Source: Funiculus sociatus GB2-C1
GTDB taxonomy: Bacteria > Cyanobacteriota > Cyanobacteriia > Cyanobacteriales > FACHB-T130
Assembly (NCBI RefSeq): GCF_039962115.1
Contig: NZ_JAMPKJ010000005.1
Span: 1 to 64,000 of the forward strand
Reading direction: 5' to 3'
Length of the DNA: 64,000 bases
Shown piece after piece: positions 44,311 to 53,431 of the stretch. Each line of letters starts with the position of its first letter. The first letter of the stretch is position 1. The notes beneath the pieces were generated by a model, which ran no database searches, was not told the origin of the DNA, and saw only the letters and a program-made list of their open reading frames with translations. The position numbers and the translations under genes are program-made.

Positions 44311-46647
44311 GTGCAAGAAGATTTTAGACTGATTGTTGACTTAGTTACGGTTCTCGCGGCAGCTGCGGCTGGTGGGCTGGTGGCAGCCTTATGCCGTCAA
44401 CCTGCTTTGCTGGGCTATATTCTGGGCGGGATGGTTGTTGGCCCAGCTGGATTGAAACTAATTAAAGAGTTGATTCAGATAGAAACGCTGGCTCAGTTTG
44501 GCGTTGCCTTTTTGTTGTTCGCGCTGGGAGTCGAGTTTTCCTTTACGGAACTGAAAAAAGTTCAAAAAATTGCTCTGGGAGGGGGCGGGTTACAAATCGC
44601 CCTGACTATTCTAGTCACAGTTGTAGTATGTGGCGTAACTGGGGCTTGGGGTACTTTACCAGCGAAGGGTGTCTTCCTAGGGGCGATTCTGTCTCTGTCT
44701 TCCACCGCTGTTGTCCTCAAGTGTCTGATGGAGCGCAACGAGACGGCAACGCCTCATGCTCAGGTGATGCTGGGGATTCTGGTGGTGCAGGATTTGGCGC
44801 TGGGATTGATGCTGGCGGTGTTACCAGCGCTGGACAAACCCCCGGAAGCAATTGGCAAAGCGATCGCTTTAGCGCTTTTGCAGATTGGGCTATTTGCTGC
44901 GGGGGCTGTAGCTGTTGGTATTTGGCTGATTCCGCCTTTGCTGCGTTTGCTGGCTAAAACGGAAAGCCGGGAGCTGTTTCTACTGGGCGTGGTGGCGCTG
45001 TGTTTGGGCATTGCGTTGCTCACAGAGTATATGGGTCTTTCGATTGAGATGGGGGCATTTGTCGCCGGGTTAATGATTTCGGAGGTGGAATATGCCGACC
45101 AAACTCTGACTTATGTGGAACCGCTGCGGGATGTTTTTGCAGCTTTATTTTTTGCCGCGATTGGGATGCTAATCGACCCGGTTTTTCTGTGGGAAAATCT
45201 GGAGTTAATTCTGGGGCTAGTCTGTTTGGTTTTTGTCGGCAAGTTTTTGATTGTGACACCAATCGTGAGAGCGTTTGGATATCCTTTGAAAACGGCTTTA
45301 ATTGTTGGGCTGGGATTAGCGCAGATTGGGGAATTCTCGTTTGTGCTGGCGAGTGAAGGGCAAGCACTGGGATTGGTTTCTCGCCGAATTTACTTACTGA
45401 TTTTGGGTACAACCGCTGTAACGTTGGTACTTACGCCTTTTGTGCTGCGCCTGGTGCCAAAATTGTTGGAGTTGCCTTGGCTGAAGTCCTTTTTAGACAC
45501 AGCAGATGCCCCGTTGGAAGTTGCTTGCGATTTGCCTTTGCAAAATCATGTGGTGGTTTGTGGCTATGGGCGAGTGGGACGAAATCTGGTGAAACTGTTG
45601 CAGGAACACAAGTATCCAGTTGTGGTTATCGATCAGTCTGAAAGTAAGATTCAGCAAATGAGAGAGGCAGGGGTTTCTTATGTTTATGGCAATGGGGCTT
45701 CTTTGCACGTTTTGGAAGCTGCTGGGGTAGGTAAGGCGACGGGGATGGCGATCGCTATGCCCGATCCGATGGCTACCCGTCTTTGCCTGAAACGCGCTTT
45801 AGAGTTAGCTCCTGAGTTGGATATAGTTGTCCGCGCCAACCAAAATAAAGATATCGAACTGCTTTACCAACTGGGGGCGCGGGAGGTGGTGCAACCTGAG
45901 TTTGAAGCTTCTTTGGAACTGGCTTCGCATCTTTTGGCTGGTAATGGCTTGCCTTCATGGACAATTCAGAAGGAAATGCAGCAAATCCGCAATAGTCATT
46001 ATCTGGCACTGCGCCCAGAGCGATCGGCTTCGGAAATTGCCCGCGACTTGGAGGTTGCTGCTGCCCAAATGAATAGCAAGTGGTATCCTCTCCCTCCTGG
46101 TTCTCCTTTAATCGGGATGACGTTGGAGGAGACTGATTTACGCCGTTTGACTGGTGTCTCTCTGGTGGCAATTCGTCGCAGTGGCGGGGAAGAAATAGAT
46201 TATCCAAATATCCAAACAATTTTGGAAGAAGGCGATCGCTTCTTGGTGGTGGGAGAATCAAATGAACAAGCTGCCTTCGATCAACTGGCAAAGGGTAAAG
46301 TGGCAATTCCTAGTGAAAATGCTCCCTGTCAGTGGTTGTTAGTTCCAGAAGATAGTCCGGTTGCTGGGAAAACTCTCTCCCAGTTACATATGCGCCGCCA
46401 GTACGGAGTACAAGTGCAAGCAATTCGGCGCGATGGGAAGTTCATCCGGTTTCCTGGCGGCGACACCCAGCTGTTGGCAGGCGATCAGCTACTTTTGTGC
46501 GGAGGCAGTTATCCTCTAAATCAAGTGCAGGAGTGGCTCTCCCCAGTGTCTGAGGATTCTCCTGTTGTGCAGGTTCCTGTAATCCAGGTGCCTGCGAGCG
46601 AAGCTTTCCAAGAATTGCTTCCATCTGATAATCAGCAGGAACTTTAA
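44311..46647 (+). CDS. CPA2 monovalent cation:proton antiporter (KefB-like) with RCK domains
   Basis: A 778-residue protein. Residues 1-390 form about 12 membrane helices of the Na+/H+ exchanger fold (GYILGGMVVGPAGLKLI, FALGVEFSFTELKK). An NAD-binding TrkA-N domain follows (HVVVCGYGRVGRNLVKLLQEH, about 410-520), then two TrkA-C domains (about 570-650 and 660-745). It probably exchanges K+ or Na+ for H+ under nucleotide control. The start is a GTG at 44311. The convergent hfq gene lies beyond a 15-base-arm inverted repeat. Confidence 0.9.
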   Translation: MQEDFRLIVDLVTVLAAAAAGGLVAALCRQPALLGYILGGMVVGPAGLKLIKELIQIETLAQFGVAFLLFALGVEFSFTELKKVQKIALGGGGLQIALTILVTVVVCGVTGAWGTLPAKGVFLGAILSLSSTAVVLKCLMERNETATPHAQVMLGILVVQDLALGLMLAVLPALDKPPEAIGKAIALALLQIGLFAAGAVAVGIWLIPPLLRLLAKTESRELFLLGVVALCLGIALLTEYMGLSIEMGAFVAGLMISEVEYADQTLTYVEPLRDVFAALFFAAIGMLIDPVFLWENLELILGLVCLVFVGKFLIVTPIVRAFGYPLKTALIVGLGLAQIGEFSFVLASEGQALGLVSRRIYLLILGTTAVTLVLTPFVLRLVPKLLELPWLKSFLDTADAPLEVACDLPLQNHVVVCGYGRVGRNLVKLLQEHKYPVVVIDQSESKIQQMREAGVSYVYGNGASLHVLEAAGVGKATGMAIAMPDPMATRLCLKRALELAPELDIVVRANQNKDIELLYQLGAREVVQPEFEASLELASHLLAGNGLPSWTIQKEMQQIRNSHYLALRPERSASEIARDLEVAAAQMNSKWYPLPPGSPLIGMTLEETDLRRLTGVSLVAIRRSGGEEIDYPNIQTILEEGDRFLVVGESNEQAAFDQLAKGKVAIPSENAPCQWLLVPEDSPVAGKTLSQLHMRRQYGVQVQAIRRDGKFIRFPGGDTQLLAGDQLLLCGGSYPLNQVQEWLSPVSEDSPVVQVPVIQVPASEAFQELLPSDNQQEL

Positions 46648-46649
46648 AA

Positions 46650-46693
46650 AGTGTTGAGTGTTGAATTGGGAAAACAACTCAACACTCAACACT
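46650..46693. terminator. bidirectional inverted repeat between the antiporter gene and hfq
   Basis: AGTGTTGAGTGTTGA (46650-46664) pairs perfectly with TCAACACTCAACACT (46679-46693). It sits between two convergent stops (46647 and 46696) and could stop both transcripts. It is built of the GTGTTGA direct repeat, so it may also be of repeat origin. Confidence 0.6.
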
Positions 46694-46695
46694 CT

Positions 46696-46911
46696 TCAGG
46701 ACTTCGGCTTCACATATGCGATCGCTTGCAGCCAAACTATTGTGGGCTGATTTGATTGCTCCATCAAACAAATACAGTTCTGATCCAGCCAGCGAATTTT
46801 CCCACCTAAAACATCGTTTGTAAGCAGTTTTATCTCGACTTCTTTTCCTTCTTTAACAAATGTTTGGAGTAGGCGAATACTCGGTAATCCAGTTTCCAGT
46901 TCAGCAGCCAT
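46696..46911 (-). CDS. hfq: cyanobacterial Hfq
   Basis: A 71-residue Sm-like protein (LPSIRLLQTFVKEGKEVEIKLLTNDVLGGKIRWLDQNCICLM, then PTIVWLQAIAYVKP). Cyanobacterial Hfq lacks the classical Sm2 YKHA pattern and does not act mainly as an RNA chaperone; in Synechocystis it binds the pilus motor PilB and affects motility and DNA uptake. It is divergent from dapF, a common cyanobacterial arrangement. Start is the ATG at 46911. Confidence 0.9.
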   Translation of the reverse strand: MAAELETGLPSIRLLQTFVKEGKEVEIKLLTNDVLGGKIRWLDQNCICLMEQSNQPTIVWLQAIAYVKPKS

Positions 46912-47050
46912 AAAATATATCCTTGATAATTGGTAATTTTAAAAAATTAGGAATTAAGAGTTATTAATCGAAACTTGATAACTCCTAACTTTTCCATCAC
47001 CCATTACATAGTTTATGCTAATTGAAGACCGTTAAGTGCTAATTGCTGCT

Positions 47051-47965
47051 ATGAATATCGAGTTTACTAAATATCAGGGACTGGGGAATGATTTCATCCT
47101 TATTGATAATCGTGGCACAGACGAACCCTGTCTGACACCAGAGGATGCTGTCAAGTTATGCGATCGCCACTTCGGTATCGGTGCAGATGGTGTGATTTTC
47201 GCCCTTCCTGGACAAGATGGCACCGACTACACGATGCGGATTTTTAACTCCGATGGTTCAGAACCGGAGATGTGCGGCAATGGTATTCGCTGTTTAGCCA
47301 AATTTATCGCCGATTTAGAAGGCTGGGAACAAGGGACTGGGGACAAGGGACTGGGTGAAGAATCTTCAAAGGTTCCCAATCCCCAATCTCTAATCCCCAA
47401 TCCCCAGTCCCCAATCACCTATCGCATCCACACACTGGCTGGTGTCATGACACCGCAAATTAAACCGGATGGTCAAGTTACAGTCGATATGGGAATGCCG
47501 CGACTACTTGCAGCAGAAATTCCCACGACGCTAGTAGCACCAGACAAGAAAGCGATAAATGAACCTTTGGAAGTTGCTGGAAAGTCTTGGTTAGTAACTT
47601 GTGTTAGCATGGGCAATCCCCACTGCATCACATTTGTGGAGGATGTCGCTGCTATCGAGTTAGAGACCATAGGTTCTCAGTTTGAACATCACCCAGTTTT
47701 CCCCAAGCGTACTAATACCGAGTTTATTCAAGTAGTGCGCCCAGATTATCTAAAAATGCGGGTGTGGGAAAGAGGTGCTGGGATAACTTTAGCTTGCGGT
47801 ACGGGTGCTTGTGCTGTAGTGGTGGCTGGGGTATTGGCACAGAAATGCGATCGCGTTGCTACAGTGGAACTACCCGGCGGCTGTTTGGAAATCGAATGGT
47901 CAGAACAAGATCAGCGAGTTTATATGACTGGCCCAGCTGAGTGCGTGTTCGTAGGTAGAATCTAG
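47051..47965 (+). CDS. dapF: diaminopimelate epimerase
   Basis: A 304-residue DapF (usually about 275-280). The catalytic cysteines are Cys75 ([10 protein letters not shown]) and the one in [24 protein letters not shown] and [13 protein letters not shown] are conserved. It converts L,L- to meso-diaminopimelate for peptidoglycan and lysine. About 30 residues (roughly 92-122: [14 protein letters not shown] and [14 protein letters not shown]) are a repeat insertion between two structural elements, with normal sequence resuming at [13 protein letters not shown]. The ATG at 47051 gives [15 protein letters not shown]; a GTG at 47036 is a less likely start. Confidence 0.94.
   Translation: MNIEFTKYQGLGNDFILIDNRGTDEPCLTPEDAVKLCDRHFGIGADGVIFALPGQDGTDYTMRIFNSDGSEPEMCGNGIRCLAKFIADLEGWEQGTGDKGLGEESSKVPNPQSLIPNPQSPITYRIHTLAGVMTPQIKPDGQVTVDMGMPRLLAAEIPTTLVAPDKKAINEPLEVAGKSWLVTCVSMGNPHCITFVEDVAAIELETIGSQFEHHPVFPKRTNTEFIQVVRPDYLKMRVWERGAGITLACGTGACAVVVAGVLAQKCDRVATVELPGGCLEIEWSEQDQRVYMTGPAECVFVGRI
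47325..47420. repeat. heptamer repeat block inside dapF
   Basis: GGGACTGGGGACAAGGGACT and TCCCCAATCTCTAATCCCCA units are joined in opposite sense around a short spacer. The block is read in frame in dapF. It resembles the blocks in mutS2 (11461) and the hybrid kinase (28556). Confidence 0.88.
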
Positions 47966-48028
47966 CCGCTATGCAACATCGAACCTTGAAAATGGGAACC
48001 TTAGATAGGTCAATACAAGGGAATTTCG

Positions 48029-49045
48029 ATGAGTGGTGCTATTTACCTGATTCAAGATAACGGTCAGCTGGTTGAGATGAAAGAAACAGCCTATGACTCA
48101 GAGGCTTTGCTGCAAGAACTTCTTGCAAAATATCCTAATCTGCTGGCTGGCGATCAAATCGACACTGCTGCACCACGACAATGGTTGCTAGTTAAACGAG
48201 AGGTTGGAGTGCCATCTCAGGAGGGTGGTATCGATCGATGGTCAGTCGATCATTTGTTTCTTGACCAGGATGGAATTCCAACCCTAGTGGAAGTCAAGCG
48301 TAGCACTGACACGCGCCTCCGGCGAGAGGTAGTAGGTCAGATGCTCGACTATGCTGCTAATGGAGCAGTTTACTGGCCTGTTGAGAAAATTATTGCTCAA
48401 TTTGAGGCTACGTGTCAGTTTCAAGGTGGCGATTCTGAACAGATACTAGCTGAATTTTTGGGTGCTGACGCTGACCAAAAGCAGTTCTGGCAGCAGGTCA
48501 AAACGAACCTGCTAGCTGGCAAAATACGCCTAGTCTTTGTTGCTGATAAAATTCCTACTGAACTTCAGCGTGTAGTGGAGTTCTTAAATAAACAAATGAA
48601 TCCAGCGGAGGTATTGGCAGTTGAAATTAAGCAATACGTTGGTCAAGGTTTAAGGACTCTTGTTCCTAGAGTTATTGGTCAAATTGTTGATAAAAATTCC
48701 TCTGTTTATGTTACTGAGAGAAGACAGTGGGATAAATTATCATTTTTTAAGGAACTTGAAGAAAAACAAGGTAGCGCTCAATGTGAAGCTGCAAAAAAAA
48801 TTCTTGAATGGATACGTCCTGAGCAGATACAGGTTCGATGGGGTACAGGCAGCAAATACGGGACATTTATTCCAAAACTAAACTATCAGGGAAAGGATTA
48901 TTCGCTTTTTACAATATGGACTGATGGCACCATCCAAATTGACAGGCGGCTATTTTCTTCCCAAGATAAAGTAATAGAATTTGAAAAACGTCTTGATTCT
49001 CTTGTGGAAAAAACTTATCCTAATTATTTCAATGTTGACAGATGA
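48029..49045 (+). CDS. putative PD-(D/E)XK nuclease-like protein
   Basis: A 338-residue protein with an N-terminal PD-(D/E)XK pattern at about residues 70-110: DRWSVDHLFLDQDGIPTLVEVKRSTD (Asp, then E-x-K) followed by the QxxxY-like VGQMLDYAANG. This suggests a nuclease core of the RecB/NucS kind. The remainder (ILEWIRPEQIQVRWGTGSKYGTFIPK) looks like a beta-rich domain of unknown use. AAGGGAA precedes the ATG. A short frame in the +1 phase at its end may be the lost C-terminus. The function, perhaps defence or repair, is inferred only from the motif. Confidence 0.6.
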   Translation: MSGAIYLIQDNGQLVEMKETAYDSEALLQELLAKYPNLLAGDQIDTAAPRQWLLVKREVGVPSQEGGIDRWSVDHLFLDQDGIPTLVEVKRSTDTRLRREVVGQMLDYAANGAVYWPVEKIIAQFEATCQFQGGDSEQILAEFLGADADQKQFWQQVKTNLLAGKIRLVFVADKIPTELQRVVEFLNKQMNPAEVLAVEIKQYVGQGLRTLVPRVIGQIVDKNSSVYVTERRQWDKLSFFKELEEKQGSAQCEAAKKILEWIRPEQIQVRWGTGSKYGTFIPKLNYQGKDYSLFTIWTDGTIQIDRRLFSSQDKVIEFEKRLDSLVEKTYPNYFNVDR

Positions 49046-49109
49046 AGCTGCACTAAAACAGTTTCTTGAAACATTTGATTGGGTGATTCAAGAAATTAAA
49101 GCTTTGTGA
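49032..49109 (+). other. 25-codon frame overlapping the nuclease gene end (+1)
   Basis: MLTDEAALKQFLETFDWVIQEIKAL is in the +1 frame and starts 14 bases before the stop of the PD-(D/E)XK gene. It has no ribosome site of its own and reads like a C-terminal helix. It may be the end of the gene after a frameshift, or a coincidence. Confidence 0.4.
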
Positions 49110-49156
49110 TAAGACCACTATATTCAAGTTCGCGCATTTGTTTCTAAAACGCATCA

Positions 49157-49630
49157 TTATCCATCAGCTACCTCATTTTTATTCCATTCCCGCACCTCAA
49201 AAGCAGAGTTATCAGCAATCTGCACGTAAAATAGCTTGTGAAAGCCTTCCGCATAAGATGGGGGTTTTAGTTTCTTGATTGTGGCATAAATCCCTACATC
49301 TGGAACTCTAGCTTTCCCCGTGCGCTGCTGGTTGCGTTCAAGGCATTGGTTTAAGATTGATGTAAAGTAATAACCGATAATTTCAGCATTGTAGCTACAA
49401 CCCAACTGAATTAGAGAGGCACGATCCTCAATTGTTGGGTTAGTGTTATCAACAACTACTGATTCTCCGGCTTGAAGTGCCTCTTCAATCAGTTGTGCTT
49501 GCCTTCTGGAGGGCTTTTTATTGTTACGCAATAAATCTTTGCTAACAAGTTTATGGGTTTCGGCAAAATGAGTACGAAAAAACGTACTTTTTCCAGAAGC
49601 TTGTAAACCGATAAAAATGACCAGTTGCAT
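49157..49630 (-). CDS. small P-loop kinase (PNK/zeta-like)
   Basis: A 157-residue protein with Walker A GLQASGKST (residues 8-16), a DNTNPTIEDRASLI motif typical of polynucleotide-kinase-like or zeta-like kinases (about 62-75), and a lid-like RTGKARVPDVGIYATIKKL. T4 PNK-type kinases phosphorylate nucleic acid ends; related proteins phosphorylate small molecules. The phosphatase domain is absent. It is convergent with the PD-(D/E)XK-like gene, which may suggest nucleic-acid processing. Start is the ATG at 49630. Confidence 0.72.
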   Translation of the reverse strand: MQLVIFIGLQASGKSTFFRTHFAETHKLVSKDLLRNNKKPSRRQAQLIEEALQAGESVVVDNTNPTIEDRASLIQLGCSYNAEIIGYYFTSILNQCLERNQQRTGKARVPDVGIYATIKKLKPPSYAEGFHKLFYVQIADNSAFEVREWNKNEVADG

Positions 49631-49633
49631 AGG

Positions 49634-49669
49634 CTAATAGCTAATAGATTTGGAACAATTAGCTATTAG
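49634..49669. repeat. inverted repeat CTAATAGCTAAT
   Basis: CTAATAGCTAAT (49634-49645) pairs with ATTAGCTATTAG (49658-49669) upstream of the kinase start. It is related to the repeat at 10248-10291. Confidence 0.7.
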
Positions 49670-49689
49670 CTATCAACTATTAGCAATTG

Positions 49690-51555
49690 TCAATTCATTT
49701 CTTCAACAATAGCTTCCACACCCTTGTTATCCAGCATTTGCACAATTTCGTTAGCGCGATCGCGTCTGCTAAATACTCCCACTTGCATCACTCCGCGACC
49801 GTTGGCGACAGTGCGGAAGGCATCTGGAACCAGCGATCGCACTAAAGCTTCTTGGCGCGAATCCTGAGCATTCACCAAAACCCTATAGCGCAAACCTCGC
49901 GCCTGCGTACTACTACTACGGCGAGACGAATTTCTCGTTCCTCTAGTCGTTGTCTGTCCGCCAATATTCCCCAGTGGAATATTAGCGCTAGGCACTGGCA
50001 GTAAATCTGAAGAATTGGGATTTCCTAGAGGCTCCTCTGGCGAAGCGCCAAAGTCTATAACCCTAGGTTGAGTAGGTGACGCTGGCGAAGAGGAAGAGGG
50101 CGTTAGCGACGGTAGCGCTGGTAACGTCCGAGACTGCCTGGGAGGGTCGAGAGTAGGTAGAGACGACCTTGATGCAGGCGGTGTTGCTGGAATTGGTAAC
50201 GGTGAGGTCTGAGGACGAGGCGGTAAGGCTGGTAAGGTACCCTGTAGCGTTGGTAAAGACCGGGGCGATCGCGACCTTGATGCAGGCGGCACAGGTTTTA
50301 TAACTGTGTTGTTGGGTGCGCGTTGTCCTGGGGTGGAAAAGGTTGGCTCACTCCGCCAATTTGGGTCTATATCTGAGGATGGAGAATTCTGGCTCGGTGC
50401 GATCGTGGCGACTGGCAATATTTGCCTTGGCGATAGAGCAGCAGGAACCCGATCCAGAGTGTTGCTGGCGACGGCGGGAGTAGCGACACCACCTAAATCG
50501 ATGTTTCCTTCTGTACGGGAGGCGATCTGATTTCCGAAAGCGGGAATAATTTGATTGGAAGCTTTGGTGTAAAGGTCTAATTCACCATTAGCACGAAAAA
50601 CATTACCTCCCGGTTCGTCAGCTTTCCCCAAATCGGGACGAGCTTGAGAAATTGCCACTAACCCATAGCGAGTATTGTTTTCTATGACATTGTTGCGTAA
50701 GATTGGCTGCGCCTTGCCTTCGAGAACTACACCATCTTTATTGCCGATGATGCGATTCCCAATCAGCTGTGGTGCGGCATTCTGACCGACGCTAATCCCA
50801 AATCCTGTGTTTTGAAACACATTCTCCCGTACTTCCGGGCTGGAACTGCCGTAGATAGTGATGCCATTTCCGCCATTGCTGTAAAAGTTGTTGCCGCGAA
50901 TGGTGGGCGAACTTTTTCCATTGACAGAAACCCCATCATGTGTATTTCCGGTAAAGGTATTATCGACGACGAGGGGACTGTTAGATTCAATCCACAGACC
51001 GTAACCTCGCGGATTAGGATTAGTTACCGTTACCCCTGTGATTGTGGATTGGTTAGCTGAAGCGATCGCTATATTTTGACCAGCAAAGGTCGGACTCAGG
51101 AAACCACCCCCGCCTTTAATCACAATATTCTGCCCTTTGCTGCTGGGGTCGCCTTGAATCGTGATCCCCGATTTTAGCCTCAAGGGAAAAACTTCGCCCG
51201 TCTCCAGGCTGTAAGTGCCGGGAGAAAGGATAATCGTGGTGTTGGCTCCAGCTACCCGCAATGCCTGGGTAATGGTTTGGAAAGGTGTCTTTTCACCCCC
51301 ATCGCCATTAGTGTCATTCCCTGCGGTTGGGTTGACGTATAGGATTTTCATAGTGGTATCAGCAGCAGGCTGAGCTACATTAGATGCCACTACTGCGGTT
51401 ACATCTAGGCAAAACGGTATTGTTGTCGCCGCCACTATTCCCAGGACAATACTACAGGTACGAATATTGTGGCGGCTCTTGCCTGAAATTTGATAATCGA
51501 AAATCCAAAATCCGAAATCCGAAATTTTATGATTGCGGGGGCGTGTCAAACTCAC
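49690..51555 (-). CDS. DUF1565/parallel beta-helix protein with C-terminal SPOR-like domain
   Basis: A 621-residue protein. An export signal-like segment (SIVLGIVAATTIPFCLDVTAVVASN, about residues 35-60) precedes a DUF1565 beta-helix (YVNPTAGNDTNGDGGEKTPFQTITQAL, then GITIYGSSSPEVRENVFQNTG repeats, about 75-330). A 160-residue Pro/Ser/Thr linker leads to a SPOR-like domain (RYRVLVNAQDSRQEALVRSLVP to the end). I chose the GTG at 51555 because GAGGAG lies 8-13 bases before it; an earlier GTG at 51633 lacks a site. The first codons include a repeat-encoded ISDFGFWIFDYQ. SPOR domains bind denuded glycan strands. Confidence 0.8.
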   Translation of the reverse strand: MSLTRPRNHKISDFGFWIFDYQISGKSRHNIRTCSIVLGIVAATTIPFCLDVTAVVASNVAQPAADTTMKILYVNPTAGNDTNGDGGEKTPFQTITQALRVAGANTTIILSPGTYSLETGEVFPLRLKSGITIQGDPSSKGQNIVIKGGGGFLSPTFAGQNIAIASANQSTITGVTVTNPNPRGYGLWIESNSPLVVDNTFTGNTHDGVSVNGKSSPTIRGNNFYSNGGNGITIYGSSSPEVRENVFQNTGFGISVGQNAAPQLIGNRIIGNKDGVVLEGKAQPILRNNVIENNTRYGLVAISQARPDLGKADEPGGNVFRANGELDLYTKASNQIIPAFGNQIASRTEGNIDLGGVATPAVASNTLDRVPAALSPRQILPVATIAPSQNSPSSDIDPNWRSEPTFSTPGQRAPNNTVIKPVPPASRSRSPRSLPTLQGTLPALPPRPQTSPLPIPATPPASRSSLPTLDPPRQSRTLPALPSLTPSSSSPASPTQPRVIDFGASPEEPLGNPNSSDLLPVPSANIPLGNIGGQTTTRGTRNSSRRSSSTQARGLRYRVLVNAQDSRQEALVRSLVPDAFRTVANGRGVMQVGVFSRRDRANEIVQMLDNKGVEAIVEEMN

Positions 51556-51936
51556 GGCTCTACTCCTCTCAAGTTGGCACTGCAATACAAGGTGAAGTTT
51601 GATGGCATTGGCACCTAGTTTTAGTTTATGCACGCCAATGCTGGATAGACACTACCCATCTTTTTACATTTCTAAAAAGCTGTTTCCAGCCATCTATCAG
51701 AAGATTAATTTTTTCAATGTGCAGGGTCATATCTTACCAACATACTTTATTTTCGACAAGATTTTTAATCAATGGATGCAATACAAGTTATGTTTATTTT
51801 GTTCAACATACTTAATCCCCGCGTCTTTATTTTTTTATCCGTTTGTATAAAATAGATGGGTTAATGGCAAAATTTGGCTCGGCGTGCCACCCTCTCACCT
51901 TAAATATTTCGCGAACAAGGGGAAGTGACTGTTACG

Positions 51937-53070
51937 ATGAAAAATAATGGAGTGGTTGCGATGGGCGAGAAACACAGCGTTCGAGGGCGAGTCGGCGATT
52001 TGCCCATACAAACACAGCCAGCTGTTTGCCGCATTTTAGATGCCAATCTAGACCGAGCCAGAGAAGGCTTGCGAATTATTGAGGAATGGTGTCGTTTCGG
52101 CATGAATAGCTCGCCACTTGTAAATGAATGCAAGCAAATGCGGCAGGAGCTAGCGAGCTGGCATAGTATTGAACTGAGGGCAGCGCGGGATACTCCCGGC
52201 GACCCAGGCACAGAGCTGAGCCATCCTCAAGAAGAACAGCGCTCCAGTATTGAGCATCTGTTGCAGGTAAATTTCTCCAGGGTGGAAGAAGCGTTGCGGG
52301 TGCTGGAAGAGTATAGCAAGCTTTATGACCCGGATATGGGAGCGGCGACTAAGCAGATGCGCTATCGGGTGTATACCTTAGAGAGCAGCTTGCTGGCTTA
52401 CAAACGACATCAGGCACTGTTGCGATCGCGTCTGTATTTGGTAACATCTGCCTCGGAAGAGCTGTTTTCCATCGTCGAAGCCGCCCTGCAAGGGGGACTG
52501 ACTCTGGTACAATACCGAGAAAAAACAGCCGACGATAACGTGAAACTGGCTCACGCCAACAAACTCCGCCAGCTGTGCCATCAATACGGTGCATTATTTA
52601 TTATGAATGACCGGGTGGATCTAGCTTTGGCTGTGGATGCCGATGGTATCCATCTGGGACAACAAGATATGCCAATTGCGATCGCTCGTCAGATACTTGG
52701 GCCACAACGCCTGATCGGTCGTTCCACCACAAATCCAGAAGAGATGCAACGCGCGATCGCTGAAGGTGCTGATTATATTGGGGTAGGCCCAGTTTACGAG
52801 ACTCCAACCAAAGTTGGTAAAGTGGCTGCTGGTCTAGAATACGTCCGCTATGCATCTGCAAATTCCCCGATTCCCTGGTTTGCAATTGGTGGCATTGAGG
52901 TGGATAACTTAAATGATGTGCTGGGAGCGGGAGCCGAGAGAGTGGCAGTTGTCCGCGCTATTATGCAGTCAGATCAGCCGATGTTGATGGCTCAGTATTT
53001 CATCTCGCAACTGAGTCGAGTGCAAACTCTTCGCACAATTGATGCTCGTCTTCCCCAATCTCATGTCTAA
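51937..53070 (+). CDS. thiE: thiamine-phosphate synthase with N-terminal ThiD2-like domain
   Basis: A 377-residue protein. The first 155 residues are a helical domain of the ThiD2 type (VCRILDANLDRAREGLRIIEEWCRFG, LLQVNFSRVEEALRVLEEYSKL). The C-terminal half is a ThiE TIM barrel: VQYREKTAD, DRVDLALAVDADGIHLGQQDMP, IGRSTTNPEEM, YIGVGPVYETPTKVGK, FAIGGIEVDNLNDV. It joins HMP-PP with thiazole phosphate to thiamine phosphate. Start is the ATG at 51937; AAGGGGAAG lies about 12 bases upstream. thiS overlaps its end by 8 bases. Confidence 0.92.
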   Translation: MKNNGVVAMGEKHSVRGRVGDLPIQTQPAVCRILDANLDRAREGLRIIEEWCRFGMNSSPLVNECKQMRQELASWHSIELRAARDTPGDPGTELSHPQEEQRSSIEHLLQVNFSRVEEALRVLEEYSKLYDPDMGAATKQMRYRVYTLESSLLAYKRHQALLRSRLYLVTSASEELFSIVEAALQGGLTLVQYREKTADDNVKLAHANKLRQLCHQYGALFIMNDRVDLALAVDADGIHLGQQDMPIAIARQILGPQRLIGRSTTNPEEMQRAIAEGADYIGVGPVYETPTKVGKVAAGLEYVRYASANSPIPWFAIGGIEVDNLNDVLGAGAERVAVVRAIMQSDQPMLMAQYFISQLSRVQTLRTIDARLPQSHV

Positions 53071-53284
53071 TCAGTCCCATCAGATTGCGCTTCAGGTAAA
53101 TGGCGAACCCCGTAGCTGTTCGCCGCATACCAAATTGCCCGAAATGCTGGAACAATTGGGGTTAAACCCGCGCTTAGTGGCTGTTGAGTACAACGGTGAG
53201 ATTCTGCATCGCCAGTTTTGGTCGGAAACTGAGATGAAACAAGGGGACAACTTAGAAATCGTCACCATCGTCGGCGGTGGGTAG
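53063..53284 (+). CDS. thiS: sulfur carrier protein ThiS
   Basis: A 73-residue ubiquitin-like protein (MSNQSHQIALQVNGEPRSC) ending VTIVGGG, the Gly-Gly tail that carries thiocarboxylate sulfur for the thiazole ring. I chose the ATG at 53063, overlapping the thiE stop by 8 bases, which indicates translational coupling. Cyanobacteria commonly order thiE before thiS. Confidence 0.93.
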   Translation: MSNQSHQIALQVNGEPRSCSPHTKLPEMLEQLGLNPRLVAVEYNGEILHRQFWSETEMKQGDNLEIVTIVGGG

Positions 53285-53431
53285 AAGAAGGGTCGGTAAT
53301 CCGTCCCCCGTATAGTCCCCAGAGTCAGAAACCAAGCGATAGATTAAATATGTACCCGGTGATGCCAATCGAAAGATGCCTTGAGCTGCAAGAGCCGCTA
53401 CAGTTTAATCAGATTCAAGAGGCATAGTTTA

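Noticed and set aside
51634-51924. possible TPP riboswitch upstream of thiE
   Set aside because: I looked for the conserved CTGAGA and ACCTGATCTGG-like parts and did not find them.
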